Of a DNA stretch of 33,412 bases, positions 18,811 to 28,358 are shown in pieces. Positions within the stretch are counted from its first letter, which is position 1. Every line of letters begins with the position of its first letter. The position numbers were made by a program, and so were the translations under genes. The stretch is from NCBI GenBank assembly GCA_937989675.1, contig CALKRK010000257.1, forward strand, positions 1-33,412, given 5' to 3'. The notes beneath the pieces were generated by a model that saw only the letters and a list, made by a program, of their open reading frames with translations, did no database searches and was not told where the DNA came from. The stretch is from an uncultured Arenicella sp. (lineage in GTDB: Bacteria; Pseudomonadota; Gammaproteobacteria; Arenicellales; Arenicellaceae).

Positions 18811-19913
18811 ATCTGCACACGCTCACTATTATTCGCAGCAGACTTTAAAATAGCCTCGACGACTTTAATGTCTTTTAGGCCTTCTTCTCCCGGTACGAGA
18901 ACTTGCGTATCGTTCAATATCGCTAAGGCGTCGTTGTCCATTTGCGCCGCCTGCTGGTTGGCCGTGGTTTTGTCGAGCTGCTTGCCATCACTGGTGGTGC
19001 CTTTAACGTCGGTATAGCTTTGAAATGGTGATAATTCGTACCAACCTTCGCTGCAGTTTGCGCGTAACAAATTCATATTTTCGTTAACACTAGTAGCGCA
19101 GTTAGCGATCGCGCCGCTGGCAAACTCAAGGTCGAAGAAGGTTGCTTCATCAACCTCGGTAAATACGTCAGGCCGGTATACCTCATGGCGCGCGGTGACC
19201 GCAATAGGTTCTTCGCCACTGGCGTAACGCGCCGCATTTAGTGGGTAAACGCCCATATCGTAAGCGGCGCCGCCGCCCATTGCGCGGCTCAGTCGCCAAT
19301 TACCGGTTTTTGGAGCGCCACCTTTGTAGCCCGCTCGAGCTGTGATTGTTTGAATTGCACCGTACGGTTTGGTTTCGGCGAACTGCATAACCGTTTGTGT
19401 GTTTGGTTCGTGTTGCAGACGATAACCAATTGTTAGTTTTACTTTATTTTTGTTGCACGCAACAATCATCGTTTCGCAGTCTTGTGCGGTCATGGCCATT
19501 GGCTTTTCGCACCAGACATGTTTGCCCGCGTCGGCAGCAATCAATGTGTATTTTTTATGTAAGGCTGTTGGCAGCACAATGTAGATAACATCAATTTCAG
19601 GGTTGTTTGCAACCTCATGCATTGTCTCGTAGCTGTATATGTTCTGGTCTTTGATGGCGTATTGTTGCTGCCAATCAGAAATCTTGTCGGGGCTGCCGGT
19701 AACGATGCCCCTAAGTTCGCAATGCTGTGTTAGCTGCAACGCCGGTGCTAACAAGTCTCGGCTGTAATAACCTAGCCCAACCAGAGCGACACCGAGTTTT
19801 CTGTTTGTTGCTTCCTTCCCGCTCAAGGCGGTAGGCGCGTATGACAGTAGTGATGCGCTTGTGGTCATGCCTAAAAATTTTCGTCGGTTTATTACTCTCA
19901 TGCGTTTCTCCAA
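18807..19913 (-). CDS. Gfo/Idh/MocA family oxidoreductase with N-terminal export (Tat-like) signal
   Basis: 'INRRKFLGMTTSASLLSYAPTALSG' Tat-like leader; 'LGVALVGLGYYSRDLLAPAL...GKHVWCEKPMAMTAQDCETMI' dinucleotide-binding and EKP motifs. Confidence 0.9.
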   Translation of the reverse strand: MEKRMRVINRRKFLGMTTSASLLSYAPTALSGKEATNRKLGVALVGLGYYSRDLLAPALQLTQHCELRGIVTGSPDKISDWQQQYAIKDQNIYSYETMHEVANNPEIDVIYIVLPTALHKKYTLIAADAGKHVWCEKPMAMTAQDCETMIVACNKNKVKLTIGYRLQHEPNTQTVMQFAETKPYGAIQTITARAGYKGGAPKTGNWRLSRAMGGGAAYDMGVYPLNAARYASGEEPIAVTARHEVYRPDVFTEVDEATFFDLEFASGAIANCATSVNENMNLLRANCSEGWYELSPFQSYTDVKGTTSDGKQLDKTTANQQAAQMDNDALAILNDTQVLVPGEEGLKDIKVVEAILKSAANNSERVQI

Positions 19914-20010
19914 AGATCGTGTTAGCTAGCTCAAGCCCTATGATGCCCTTATTTTTTCGCCGGGGCTGCCAAAGGCTTGTAACTTTTATCTTTAACTAGT
20001 GTGCATTTTC

Positions 20011-20026
20011 TGGAAATCGTTTACAA
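20011..20026. promoter_or_regulatory. Candidate GalR/LacI-family operator
   Basis: TGGAAATCGTTTACAA; reverse complement TTGTAAACGATTTCCA matches 9 of 12 fixed positions of GTGNAANCGNTTNCAC and shares TGTAAACGATT with 28285-28295. Confidence 0.5.
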
Positions 20027-20529
20027 ATTTATATTTAAGATAAGTTGTTGTATTTTATATGTATAAATACCTTTTGGGCGTGAGCCTTAGTGTGAACGTA
20101 GCCAAATTATTAGAATGCGAATTATTTTGTAATTTTATTACATTATTATTGATTGTTGAATATTTTTAGTGGTTTAACTTAGCTTTAAGAGCATATTAAG
20201 TGGAAAAATCGATATATTAAAACGAACCTTTTGATTCTGTGGAAAACGTTTTATTTATCTTAAATCATTGATAATTAATAATTTATTTCAATCGGAGTTA
20301 ATGGTGTTGGCTTAAATTGAAATTTTTTTACAAAATTGAGATGACTTTGTCATTCTATTGTCATAAGGTGAAGTTGAAAGTGGTGCTAAAACCACTCGTT
20401 TTAACGTGACGCGAAGCATAACCAGTCAAAAGCAACTCTAGAATTGCTCGACGAGATTTTGGTTATTTTGGCCGGGTTGGGTTAGCGTCTATTAAATAAA
20501 ACTACCAAATTAAAGGAGAGAATTAGATT

Positions 20530-23487
20530 ATGGCTAAACGCGTATCTAATGAGGGTGCTGTTCCGAAAGGGCAACAGTTCCCGTTTAAGAAGACGTTGCT
20601 GGCGATGTGTGTTGGTGCCGCGATACAACCAGCCGCCTGGGCTCAGACTGAAACGACAGAAACAAGTGCTAATAACAATGTTGAAGCAGAGGTATTAGAA
20701 GAAATATTGGTGTATGGAGTGCGGTCGAGTTTGAAGAGCGCGCAAGACATTAAGAAAAATGCGGACACTCACCTTGACGCTATTTCAGCATCTGATTTAG
20801 GCGCCTTACCGGATGTGTCTGTACTTGAGGCTTTGCAGCGCGTGCCAGGTGTGTCGATCGAACGCTTTGCTGCAGCCAATGATCCCGATCACTTTTCTAC
20901 AGAGGGCTCTGGTGTAACGCTACGTGGCCTCCCAAATACCAGAACAGAATTCAATGGCCGTGATACGTTTTCAGCCAGCAACGGCCGTGGCTTATCTTTT
21001 GAAGATGTTTCCCCTGAATTGTTGGGTAGTGTCGAAATTTTCAAGAATCAAACCGCGGATATGATAGAAGGCGGTATTTCGGGCACAATTAATCTAAATA
21101 CATTTAAGCCTTTTGATTCAGATGATCGAGTTTTTAACGTTTCTGCACAAGCAAATTATGGTGATTTGGAAGAAGAGCTAACTCCCTCCTTTAGTGGCCT
21201 CTACAGTGATCGATGGGAGGTTGATGGTGGAGAGTTTGGTGTAAGAGCAAGCTATTCTAATTCTGATTTAGATTTTAGATCCGATGGTGCGCAGTTTGGG
21301 TTTCATCGGTTTGATGAGGCTTCCGGGCGATACACCCCATTAAATGCGGGCATTCGTACGACCTCAACTAATCGTCAGCGCGAAGGTGCGTCATTGGCGC
21401 TTCAATATGAAAATACCGATAAGACTTTCAGCGCTTTGGTCGAGTATCTACGTTCAGAATCTGATACAGATTGGTTAGAGCGTGCCTTCTTTTCAGATGA
21501 TGCAGCGGCGTCACCATCAAGTAATGTTGTCTATGGTGCAAACGGAGTCTTCGTTGGAGGAACTCTTGAGGGCGCAGACGTCGGTCTTGGACCGCAAACT
21601 CGTCGTTCAGATGAAAGTAATCTAACACAAGATTTATCGCTATCTTTGAGTTTTCAAGCAACTGATAGGTTGGCAATCAACGCCGATATTCAATACGTCG
21701 ACTCTGAGAAAGAGCTGGTGGACCTTTCAGTTTTTGGCGGTATTGTTGGCGGTGGCATTAATATCGACCTTGCGCGCAATGGTGACACCCCGGTTATTAG
21801 TTTTAGAGCGCCAAATGGTTCATCGCAGAGTGACGCTGAATTTTTCAGTGACCCTAATAATTACTACTGGCGCGCTGCAATGGATCATATCGAGGAGTCA
21901 GAAGGTGATGAAGCGGCAGTTCGTTTGGATTTTGAGTATGAGTTAGAGTCTGGTTTCGCTAAATCTGTACAAGCTGGCGTTCGCTGGTCAGAGCGTGATC
22001 AAACGACTCGTTGGTCTACCTATAATTGGGGTAACGTGTCTGACTCTTGGAACGGCGGTGAAGCGACATTCGGTGGTATTGCAAGCGGTAACGGTTTTCA
22101 AAGTACTGAAGCAAGCGCTTTCTCTTTCGGCGACTTTCATAATGGTGTGGGTGGTTTGCCTGGTGGCGTCGGTATTTTCGCAGATGCTAGCACGGTAACG
22201 GGTTTTGATAACTTTCAGAATACTTTTGGAAATGTGCGGCACATTCCCGGCCTAAGTAGCAGAGATGGCGCGGTGGGCAATTACCTGCCCGCAGAGGTCA
22301 ATTCGACTACGGAGACCAACACGTCCGCTTACATTAGATTAAATTTTGGCTCTGACGGAGACAACCGTCTTGGTGGTAATGTTGGTTTGCGCTACATAAA
22401 TCAAGATACTTCAGTTAAAGGTGGGATCGTATTTCCGTCGATTAATCTTCCTGATAGCGTTGATAGAACCGCGCTACCTGCGGAAATAACTTCTTTGTTT
22501 GATTTCGCTAATGGCTTTAGCAGCAACGAAGATGCAGAGAGCTCGTTTGATAAAATTTTGCCAAGTTTAAATATTAAGTACGAGATTACTCCAGAGTTGA
22601 TCGCGCGTTTTGGCGCTTCACAAGCTGTGGCCTATCCAGATTTAGGTAATTTGCGCTACAACTACAACATTTCAATCGATATTGATACAGATGGTGGCGT
22701 ACCTGAGTTTAATGGGTTTAGGCAGATATCAGGTAATCCGTTTTTGGAGCCACTTGAGTCAAATAATTTTGATCTTTCGTTGGAATACTATTTTGATGAT
22801 GCGGATTATGTGGCGGCAGGCGTATTTCATAAAGATATGAAAAACTTCTTCTCGACCACTACCAGCGGCCGCAATGTTACTAACCCAAGTACTGGTGCTA
22901 CTCAGGTTGTGGAAATCAGCCAACCGTTTAATGTGGGCGAAGCCACGTTAAGTGGTTTTGAGTTTTCTTATCAACAATTTTTTGATGAATTGCCTGGGGT
23001 ATGGAGTGGTTTAGGCGTGCAATTCAACTATACATATCTTGACCCAAGTGCGGTACCGCAACAAAACTTGCGCCCTGATGAGTTTAGTGGCCAGTCCGAC
23101 GCCGATCGTGCTGCAGTTCCTTATGATAATCTGCCGCTTCAAGGTCTGTCAGAGAATCAATTTAACTTAGTTGGCTTGTTTCAGAATGATAAATGGGAAG
23201 GCCGTTTAGCGTACAACTGGCGTGATGACTATCTATTGACGATACGCGAAGTTAATTCATCCAATGTTGGCTTCGATGTAACGACTTTCGCGGATGCTCG
23301 CGGTCAGCTCGATGGCTCCGTATTCTATAAAGTTAATGACGACTGGCAAGTTGGGTTGCAGGGTTCTAATCTACTGCAAGATGAAGTGGTTACTTCTAGC
23401 CAGGTTGATGCGAGTGGTACGCGTGTGCTTCGCCATTCTTACATCTTTGATCGACGTTTGACTTTTGTTGTTCGTGGTAGTTTCTAG
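20530..23487 (+). CDS. TonB-dependent receptor (Xanthomonas/Caulobacter-type, carbohydrate-associated)
   Basis: 'EEILVYGVRSSLKSAQDIKKNADTHLDAISASDLGALPDVSVLEALQRVPGVSIER' plug start; 'TLRGLPNTRTEFNGRDTF'; C-terminal 'RRLTFVVRGSF'. Confidence 0.92.
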   Translation: MAKRVSNEGAVPKGQQFPFKKTLLAMCVGAAIQPAAWAQTETTETSANNNVEAEVLEEILVYGVRSSLKSAQDIKKNADTHLDAISASDLGALPDVSVLEALQRVPGVSIERFAAANDPDHFSTEGSGVTLRGLPNTRTEFNGRDTFSASNGRGLSFEDVSPELLGSVEIFKNQTADMIEGGISGTINLNTFKPFDSDDRVFNVSAQANYGDLEEELTPSFSGLYSDRWEVDGGEFGVRASYSNSDLDFRSDGAQFGFHRFDEASGRYTPLNAGIRTTSTNRQREGASLALQYENTDKTFSALVEYLRSESDTDWLERAFFSDDAAASPSSNVVYGANGVFVGGTLEGADVGLGPQTRRSDESNLTQDLSLSLSFQATDRLAINADIQYVDSEKELVDLSVFGGIVGGGINIDLARNGDTPVISFRAPNGSSQSDAEFFSDPNNYYWRAAMDHIEESEGDEAAVRLDFEYELESGFAKSVQAGVRWSERDQTTRWSTYNWGNVSDSWNGGEATFGGIASGNGFQSTEASAFSFGDFHNGVGGLPGGVGIFADASTVTGFDNFQNTFGNVRHIPGLSSRDGAVGNYLPAEVNSTTETNTSAYIRLNFGSDGDNRLGGNVGLRYINQDTSVKGGIVFPSINLPDSVDRTALPAEITSLFDFANGFSSNEDAESSFDKILPSLNIKYEITPELIARFGASQAVAYPDLGNLRYNYNISIDIDTDGGVPEFNGFRQISGNPFLEPLESNNFDLSLEYYFDDADYVAAGVFHKDMKNFFSTTTSGRNVTNPSTGATQVVEISQPFNVGEATLSGFEFSYQQFFDELPGVWSGLGVQFNYTYLDPSAVPQQNLRPDEFSGQSDADRAAVPYDNLPLQGLSENQFNLVGLFQNDKWEGRLAYNWRDDYLLTIREVNSSNVGFDVTTFADARGQLDGSVFYKVNDDWQVGLQGSNLLQDEVVTSSQVDASGTRVLRHSYIFDRRLTFVVRGSF

Positions 23488-23507
23488 GCTTGTAAGGTAA
23501 TAGCAAG

Positions 23508-23542
23508 AAGGCCGCCTCAGGTGCTCTTGAGGCGGCCTTTTT
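23508..23542 (+). terminator. Rho-independent terminator after the TonB-dependent receptor
   Basis: AAGGCCGCCTCA (23508-23519) and TGAGGCGGCCTT (23528-23539) form a perfect 12-bp stem followed by a T-run. Confidence 0.85.
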
Positions 23543-23626
23543 ACTTGGGGATATTCTGCAGATTTAGTTAGGTTTTTTAATCCACTTTCTATAATAATAA
23601 ATGGGAGTCTCATAATAGAATTTTCC

Positions 23627-25183
23627 ATGATCAAGCAAAGGCGCGACCCAATAAAAAAAGTAGCGATTGTCGGTGGTGGTACGGCTGGTTGGATGACAGC
23701 CGCCGCTCTTGCAGAGCTGTTAATAAATCAGGATTACCAAATTACGTTGATAGAATCTGAGCAAATCGGAACTGTTGGCGTTGGTGAAGCGACTCTGCCC
23801 CATTTAAGGTTCTTTAATCAGCGACTCGGTATAGACGAAGCTGATTTTATGCAAAAGGTCAACGCGACCTACAAGTTGGGTATCGAGTTCGCTAATTGGG
23901 GGCAGATAGGTGAAGCGTATGTTCACCCGTTTGGTGACTTTGGCGCACCAGCGAATGGTGTGCCGTTTCATCATTATTGGTTACGGGCGAGAGAGCAGGG
24001 CAGCCCTTACCCTATTGGCGACTATTCTTTACCGGTGGTCGCATCACTAGGAAAAAAGTTCGATTTTCCTAACCTGGATGTCAGCTCCTTGTTATCGACG
24101 TATGGCTATGCATACCATATTGACGCTGGCTTTTACGCAAAGTATCTACGCATGTTCTCAGAAGAGCGCGGTGTGGTTCGGCAAGAGGGAAAAGTTGTTA
24201 AGGTTAATCAGGATGATGAGTCCGGTTATATTTGCTCCGTTGTTATGGATAACAGCGTGGTTGTAGAAGCAGACTTATTTATAGATTGTTCTGGGTTTCG
24301 AGGGCTGCTAATTGAGCAGACATTAGAGACTGGTTATGAACATTGGAAACATTGGCTACCCTGCGACCGAGCTGTTGCGATACCGTGTGAACTAAATGGC
24401 GACTCAATAGCGTATACGCGCGCCACGGCTGATGATGCTGGTTGGCGCTGGCGCATTCCGTTGCAGCACCGAGTTGGCAACGGGCATGTCTATTGCAGTG
24501 ACTACATGAATGATGATCGTGCTGAGCGGGCATTGCGCGATGGTCTTGAAGGTGAGCCTCATGCCGATGCTAATTTTCTTCGCTTTAATACCGGGCGACG
24601 AAAAAAAATGTGGAATAAGAACTGCGTAGCAATCGGCTTATCGGCAGGGTTTCTAGAGCCCTTAGAATCCACCGGAATCCATTTGATTCAACTCGGCATC
24701 ATGAAGCTGATTGAGTTTTTTCCAAACCGCGAGATGGACACAGCTTATTCAAACGAATTCAACCGTGTGATGCAGATGGAAATCGAGCGTATTAAGGATT
24801 TCCTGATTTTGCACTATAACGCGACGAAGCGTAACGACACCGACTTTTGGAGCTATGTTCGAACGATGGATTTGCCTGATTCTCTGCAACACAAAATGGA
24901 GTTGTTTAAGTCGAGCGGGCATATTGTAAAGTACGAGGAAGGTTTGTTTTTGGAACCAAGCTGGGTTGCCGTATATCTAGGGCAAGGTGTTATTCCTCGA
25001 TCCTATGATTCAAGAGTAGATGCGTTTTCTAAAGATGAGATCGAAATACAACTCAGCAAATTGAGAAAGTCGGTTGTACGCGCCGCCAATAGTATGCAGA
25101 GCCATGACAAGGCCATTTCTATGATCGCCAATTCGACTAATCTGGGTGGCATAGATGCAAGCATGAGCTTGTATGGCCGTTGA
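23627..25183 (+). CDS. Flavin-dependent tryptophan halogenase family protein (motifs intact)
   Basis: '[21 protein letters not shown]' FAD motif, 'YKLGIEFANW' (catalytic-Lys region), '[15 protein letters not shown]' (WxWxIP) and 'FLEPLESTGIHLI' (catalytic-Glu region). Confidence 0.92.
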   Translation: MIKQRRDPIKKVAIVGGGTAGWMTAAALAELLINQDYQITLIESEQIGTVGVGEATLPHLRFFNQRLGIDEADFMQKVNATYKLGIEFANWGQIGEAYVHPFGDFGAPANGVPFHHYWLRAREQGSPYPIGDYSLPVVASLGKKFDFPNLDVSSLLSTYGYAYHIDAGFYAKYLRMFSEERGVVRQEGKVVKVNQDDESGYICSVVMDNSVVVEADLFIDCSGFRGLLIEQTLETGYEHWKHWLPCDRAVAIPCELNGDSIAYTRATADDAGWRWRIPLQHRVGNGHVYCSDYMNDDRAERALRDGLEGEPHADANFLRFNTGRRKKMWNKNCVAIGLSAGFLEPLESTGIHLIQLGIMKLIEFFPNREMDTAYSNEFNRVMQMEIERIKDFLILHYNATKRNDTDFWSYVRTMDLPDSLQHKMELFKSSGHIVKYEEGLFLEPSWVAVYLGQGVIPRSYDSRVDAFSKDEIEIQLSKLRKSVVRAANSMQSHDKAISMIANSTNLGGIDASMSLYGR

Positions 25184-25214
25184 TGGCCGACCAGCATTTA
25201 AGTATAAGAAGGCG

Positions 25215-26699
25215 ATGAATAAAGCATTAAAGAGCGTCGTAATTGTCGGCAATGATGAGCATGCATGGAGTGCCGCCGTAAGGTTAGGAGTAGCGCTTAA
25301 ACCTTACAAGGTTACGGTGACGGTGCTCGAGCCATCGCCGTTATCGATGGTTCATGGGCTATTGTCGTTTGGCTCCAGCGTACATGCTTTTCATCGCGCT
25401 CTAGGTTTGTCAGAAACCGATCTGATTAAACACGTTGGCGGCGCTTATAAATACGGAGAGCGTTATCAAAATTGGGTTAGCGCGAATGGGCAACATGTAA
25501 CCTATACGTATTCGCCAAGTGGTCAGATGATAAATCGAGTCCAGTTTCACGACTACCTTGCCCACCTGCGTTTGTCTGGAAAAGAAGTTAGCTTGGAGTC
25601 GTTTTCAATTGCAGCGATGGCGGCGACTGAGAACCGGTTTACCCACCCTGAGCCGAACTCGCCCTATGAGAAAATTGACTATTCGTTGAATTTAGATCGT
25701 GCTCGCTATGTGCAGTTACTTAGGCACATAGCGCAGCAGCAAGGCATTTATTGCGTTCAGGCAAGTATCGCGAGTGTAGAGCGTTGCTCACAGCATGGCA
25801 CTATTCGAGCATTAGGTCTAAATGATGGCAGCAAACTTGAAGCTGATTTTTACTTTGATTGCACACAGAATGCGCAGATTATTGGCGATGAGTTTAGTAT
25901 TGAATTTGAATCCTGGGCTCAGTGGTTTCCCTATGATCGTTGTGTTGAATCATTGCAAAGAGTAGATTCACCAACGCCCTTGTTTAACGTTCTGGCACCG
26001 CTAGGTTCTGGCTGGTGCAAACGGGTATCGGCTCCTGGTGTGGTGTTTCAGCAAGCGTTCTTCTGTAGCGACGATGCTGATGATGCCGCGCGCTATAATG
26101 AGTCGAAAGCATCAATGGAAGCGCTAACCCAGCTGGTCGGCGCGAGAGCGTCATTTTGGCAATCAAATTGTGTTGCTATCGGCGCGGCGGCTGGCAATGC
26201 TGGGTGCTTGCTTTTTGATGATTTGCATTTTACTCATACGGCCATCGAGCGTTGGTTAGCGTTGTTGCCGAATGCTGAGTTAAACCCGCCGACGATTAAG
26301 CAATATAACGACAGTACAAAGGAAGAGTGCCAGCGAGTGCGAGACGTTCATGCGCTGTGTTTGGCGAGTCTCGCTGCTAGCGATTCTAAATTGAAAGAGC
26401 GCTTACGTGATGTGGTCTGGCCTGACAGCCTGATGCATCGTGTAGAGCTGTTTCGTGCAACTGGCCGAGTTGCGTTTTATGAGGCAGACGTATTAGAAAA
26501 ACATCAGTGGGTCAATTTATTAATCGGCTTTGGGGTCTGGCCTGAAAAATACGATGTGCTTGCTGATTCGATGCCGCTGCAAGAGCTCGAAAAGCAAATG
26601 GCTGAGATCGCTGGCTCTGTACAACAATGGGTTGCGAAATTGCCTCAGCACGATGCCTTGTTAAACGCGATACGGGCGTCAAACCCATCGCAAAAATAA
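25215..26699 (+). CDS. Degenerate tryptophan-halogenase-family paralogue (motifs lost, ORF intact)
   Basis: Aligns by eye with flanking halogenases ('[12 protein letters not shown]', 'WFPYDRCVE', '[13 protein letters not shown]', '[44 protein letters not shown]') but has VGNDEHAW for GGGTAGW, GWCKRVS for GWRWRIP and AGCLLFDD for LEPLESTG. ATG at 25215 with AAGAAGG upstream preferred over 25173. Confidence 0.82.
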   Translation: MNKALKSVVIVGNDEHAWSAAVRLGVALKPYKVTVTVLEPSPLSMVHGLLSFGSSVHAFHRALGLSETDLIKHVGGAYKYGERYQNWVSANGQHVTYTYSPSGQMINRVQFHDYLAHLRLSGKEVSLESFSIAAMAATENRFTHPEPNSPYEKIDYSLNLDRARYVQLLRHIAQQQGIYCVQASIASVERCSQHGTIRALGLNDGSKLEADFYFDCTQNAQIIGDEFSIEFESWAQWFPYDRCVESLQRVDSPTPLFNVLAPLGSGWCKRVSAPGVVFQQAFFCSDDADDAARYNESKASMEALTQLVGARASFWQSNCVAIGAAAGNAGCLLFDDLHFTHTAIERWLALLPNAELNPPTIKQYNDSTKEECQRVRDVHALCLASLAASDSKLKERLRDVVWPDSLMHRVELFRATGRVAFYEADVLEKHQWVNLLIGFGVWPEKYDVLADSMPLQELEKQMAEIAGSVQQWVAKLPQHDALLNAIRASNPSQK

Positions 26700-26712
26700 A
26701 TGTGAGAGAGCG

Positions 26713-28215
26713 TTGGATAATAGAATTAGAAAAGTAGTGATTGTGGGCGGCGGCACTGCGGGTTGGATGGCCGCTGCGGCCCTTTCCAAGGTGTTGGCAA
26801 ACCGCTATGCAAGTATTGAGTTGGTGGAATCCGAACAAATTGGCACCGTCGGAGTGGGCGAAGCCACCATTCCGCAACTGGCTACGTTTAATGGTCTGCT
26901 CGGTATTGATGAAAATGAGTTCGTGCGTGAAACGCAGGGGACATTCAAGCTGGGTATCGAATTCAAAGATTGGGGGCAGATCGGGGATTCATATATTCAC
27001 CCTTTTGGTGCCTATGGTGTGCCAATTGAATCGGTGCCGTTTCACCATTATTGGTTAAGGCTACATAAAGAAGGGAGCTATCAAAAGCTAGAAGAATTTT
27101 CCTTAGCGTGTACGGCGGCTGCAAAAGGCAAGTTTACTCGGCCGCTAGACATTCCGAAATCACCATTGTCGCAGATATCCTATGCCTTTCAATTTGATGC
27201 AGGCTTGTATGCTAAATACTTGAGAAAATACGCCGAAGCTAATGGAGTCATCAGAACTGAGGGAAAGGTTGGTGATGTACAGCAGAATACGGAAACAGGT
27301 TTCGTTGAATCTATTCAATTGGAAAGCGGTCAACGAATAGAGGGCGATTTGTTTATCGACTGTTCCGGTTTCAGAGGTTTACTGATTGAGCAAACACTCA
27401 AAACTGGCTACGAAGAGTGGAGTGATTGGTTGCCCTGTGACCGAGCCATCGCCGTACCGTGCGCCAAAAACGGTGATCCGACTCCGTATACGCGCGCGAC
27501 CGCGAGAGCGGCCGGTTGGCAATGGCGAATTCCCCTACAGCACCGCACCGGCAACGGTCATGTATATAGCAGTCAATATATGCGAGATGACGAAGCCGAG
27601 ACAGTATTGCTGGAGAATCTAGATGGAGAGCCATTAGCCGACGTTAATAAATTGCGATTCGTAACCGGTCGGCGTCGCCAGTTCTGGAACAAAAATGTAG
27701 TGGCTATTGGGCTTTCTAGCGGCTTTATTGAACCGCTAGAATCCACTAGTATCTATTTAATTCAAACCGGGATTGCCCGGTTGATTGGGCTATTTCCGAG
27801 TCGGAATTTTGATCAGGTTGATATTGATAAATACAACGAGCAATCCATTTACGAGATTGAAGCCATTCGCGACTTTATCATTCTGCATTACAACGCGACT
27901 CAGCGCGACGATACCGACTTTTGGAACTACTGCCGTAACATGGCTGTGCCTGAAAGCTTGTCCAATAAAATGGAGCTTTTTAAAAGTAATGGTCGGCTCT
28001 ATCGAGAGGCGGAAGAGCTGTTTTCGGAAACCAGTTGGCTGGCGGTTATGTTTGGTCAGGGCATTGTGCCTCAGCACTATCACCCTATTGTCGACGCTTA
28101 TGATCAAAGGCCATTGCTTGAGTATCTCAATGGTGTGCGAGATGTGATTGCTAGGTCGGCCGACTCGATGCCGACACACGCCGAATTTATTCAGAAACAC
28201 TGCGCGGCGAGTTAG
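26713..28215 (+). CDS. Flavin-dependent tryptophan halogenase family protein (motifs intact)
   Basis: '[21 protein letters not shown]', '[10 protein letters not shown]', '[15 protein letters not shown]', '[13 protein letters not shown]'. Appears to use a TTG start. Confidence 0.92.
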   Translation: MDNRIRKVVIVGGGTAGWMAAAALSKVLANRYASIELVESEQIGTVGVGEATIPQLATFNGLLGIDENEFVRETQGTFKLGIEFKDWGQIGDSYIHPFGAYGVPIESVPFHHYWLRLHKEGSYQKLEEFSLACTAAAKGKFTRPLDIPKSPLSQISYAFQFDAGLYAKYLRKYAEANGVIRTEGKVGDVQQNTETGFVESIQLESGQRIEGDLFIDCSGFRGLLIEQTLKTGYEEWSDWLPCDRAIAVPCAKNGDPTPYTRATARAAGWQWRIPLQHRTGNGHVYSSQYMRDDEAETVLLENLDGEPLADVNKLRFVTGRRRQFWNKNVVAIGLSSGFIEPLESTSIYLIQTGIARLIGLFPSRNFDQVDIDKYNEQSIYEIEAIRDFIILHYNATQRDDTDFWNYCRNMAVPESLSNKMELFKSNGRLYREAEELFSETSWLAVMFGQGIVPQHYHPIVDAYDQRPLLEYLNGVRDVIARSADSMPTHAEFIQKHCAAS

Positions 28216-28284
28216 GTGTAGAACGCCACTCTGAGCCAAGCTGAATTCAGTTTGATCTAGCCTATGAATAATTTCGGATATAAA

Positions 28285-28299
28285 TGTAAACGATTACTT
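28285..28299. promoter_or_regulatory. Candidate GalR/LacI-family operator upstream of the Kelch/glycoside-hydrolase-like gene
   Basis: TGTAAACGATTACTT, sharing an 11-mer with the site at 20015-20025 (opposite strand). Confidence 0.5.
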
Positions 28300-28358
28300 T
28301 TTAGAGTAAAGTTGCCGATTAACACAATAAAGAAAACTAAAATGACGAGGAGTTCTCC

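Noticed and set aside
20243-20252. AAAACGTTTT as a third site of the GalR-like regulon
   Set aside because: Matches only 7 of 12 fixed positions of the GalR-type consensus and lies in very AT-rich DNA; kept only as part of the intergenic observation.
12835-23542. Similarity of the hairpins at 12835-12867 and 23508-23539 (shared GGCCGCCT stem) as a dispersed repeat family
   Set aside because: Both are ordinary GC-rich terminator stems; sharing 8 bp does not support a mobile repeat.
27790-28239. 149-aa antisense ORF opposite the 3' end of the third halogenase
   Set aside because: Lies opposite a strongly supported CDS, has no domain signature and is of a length expected for shadow ORFs.
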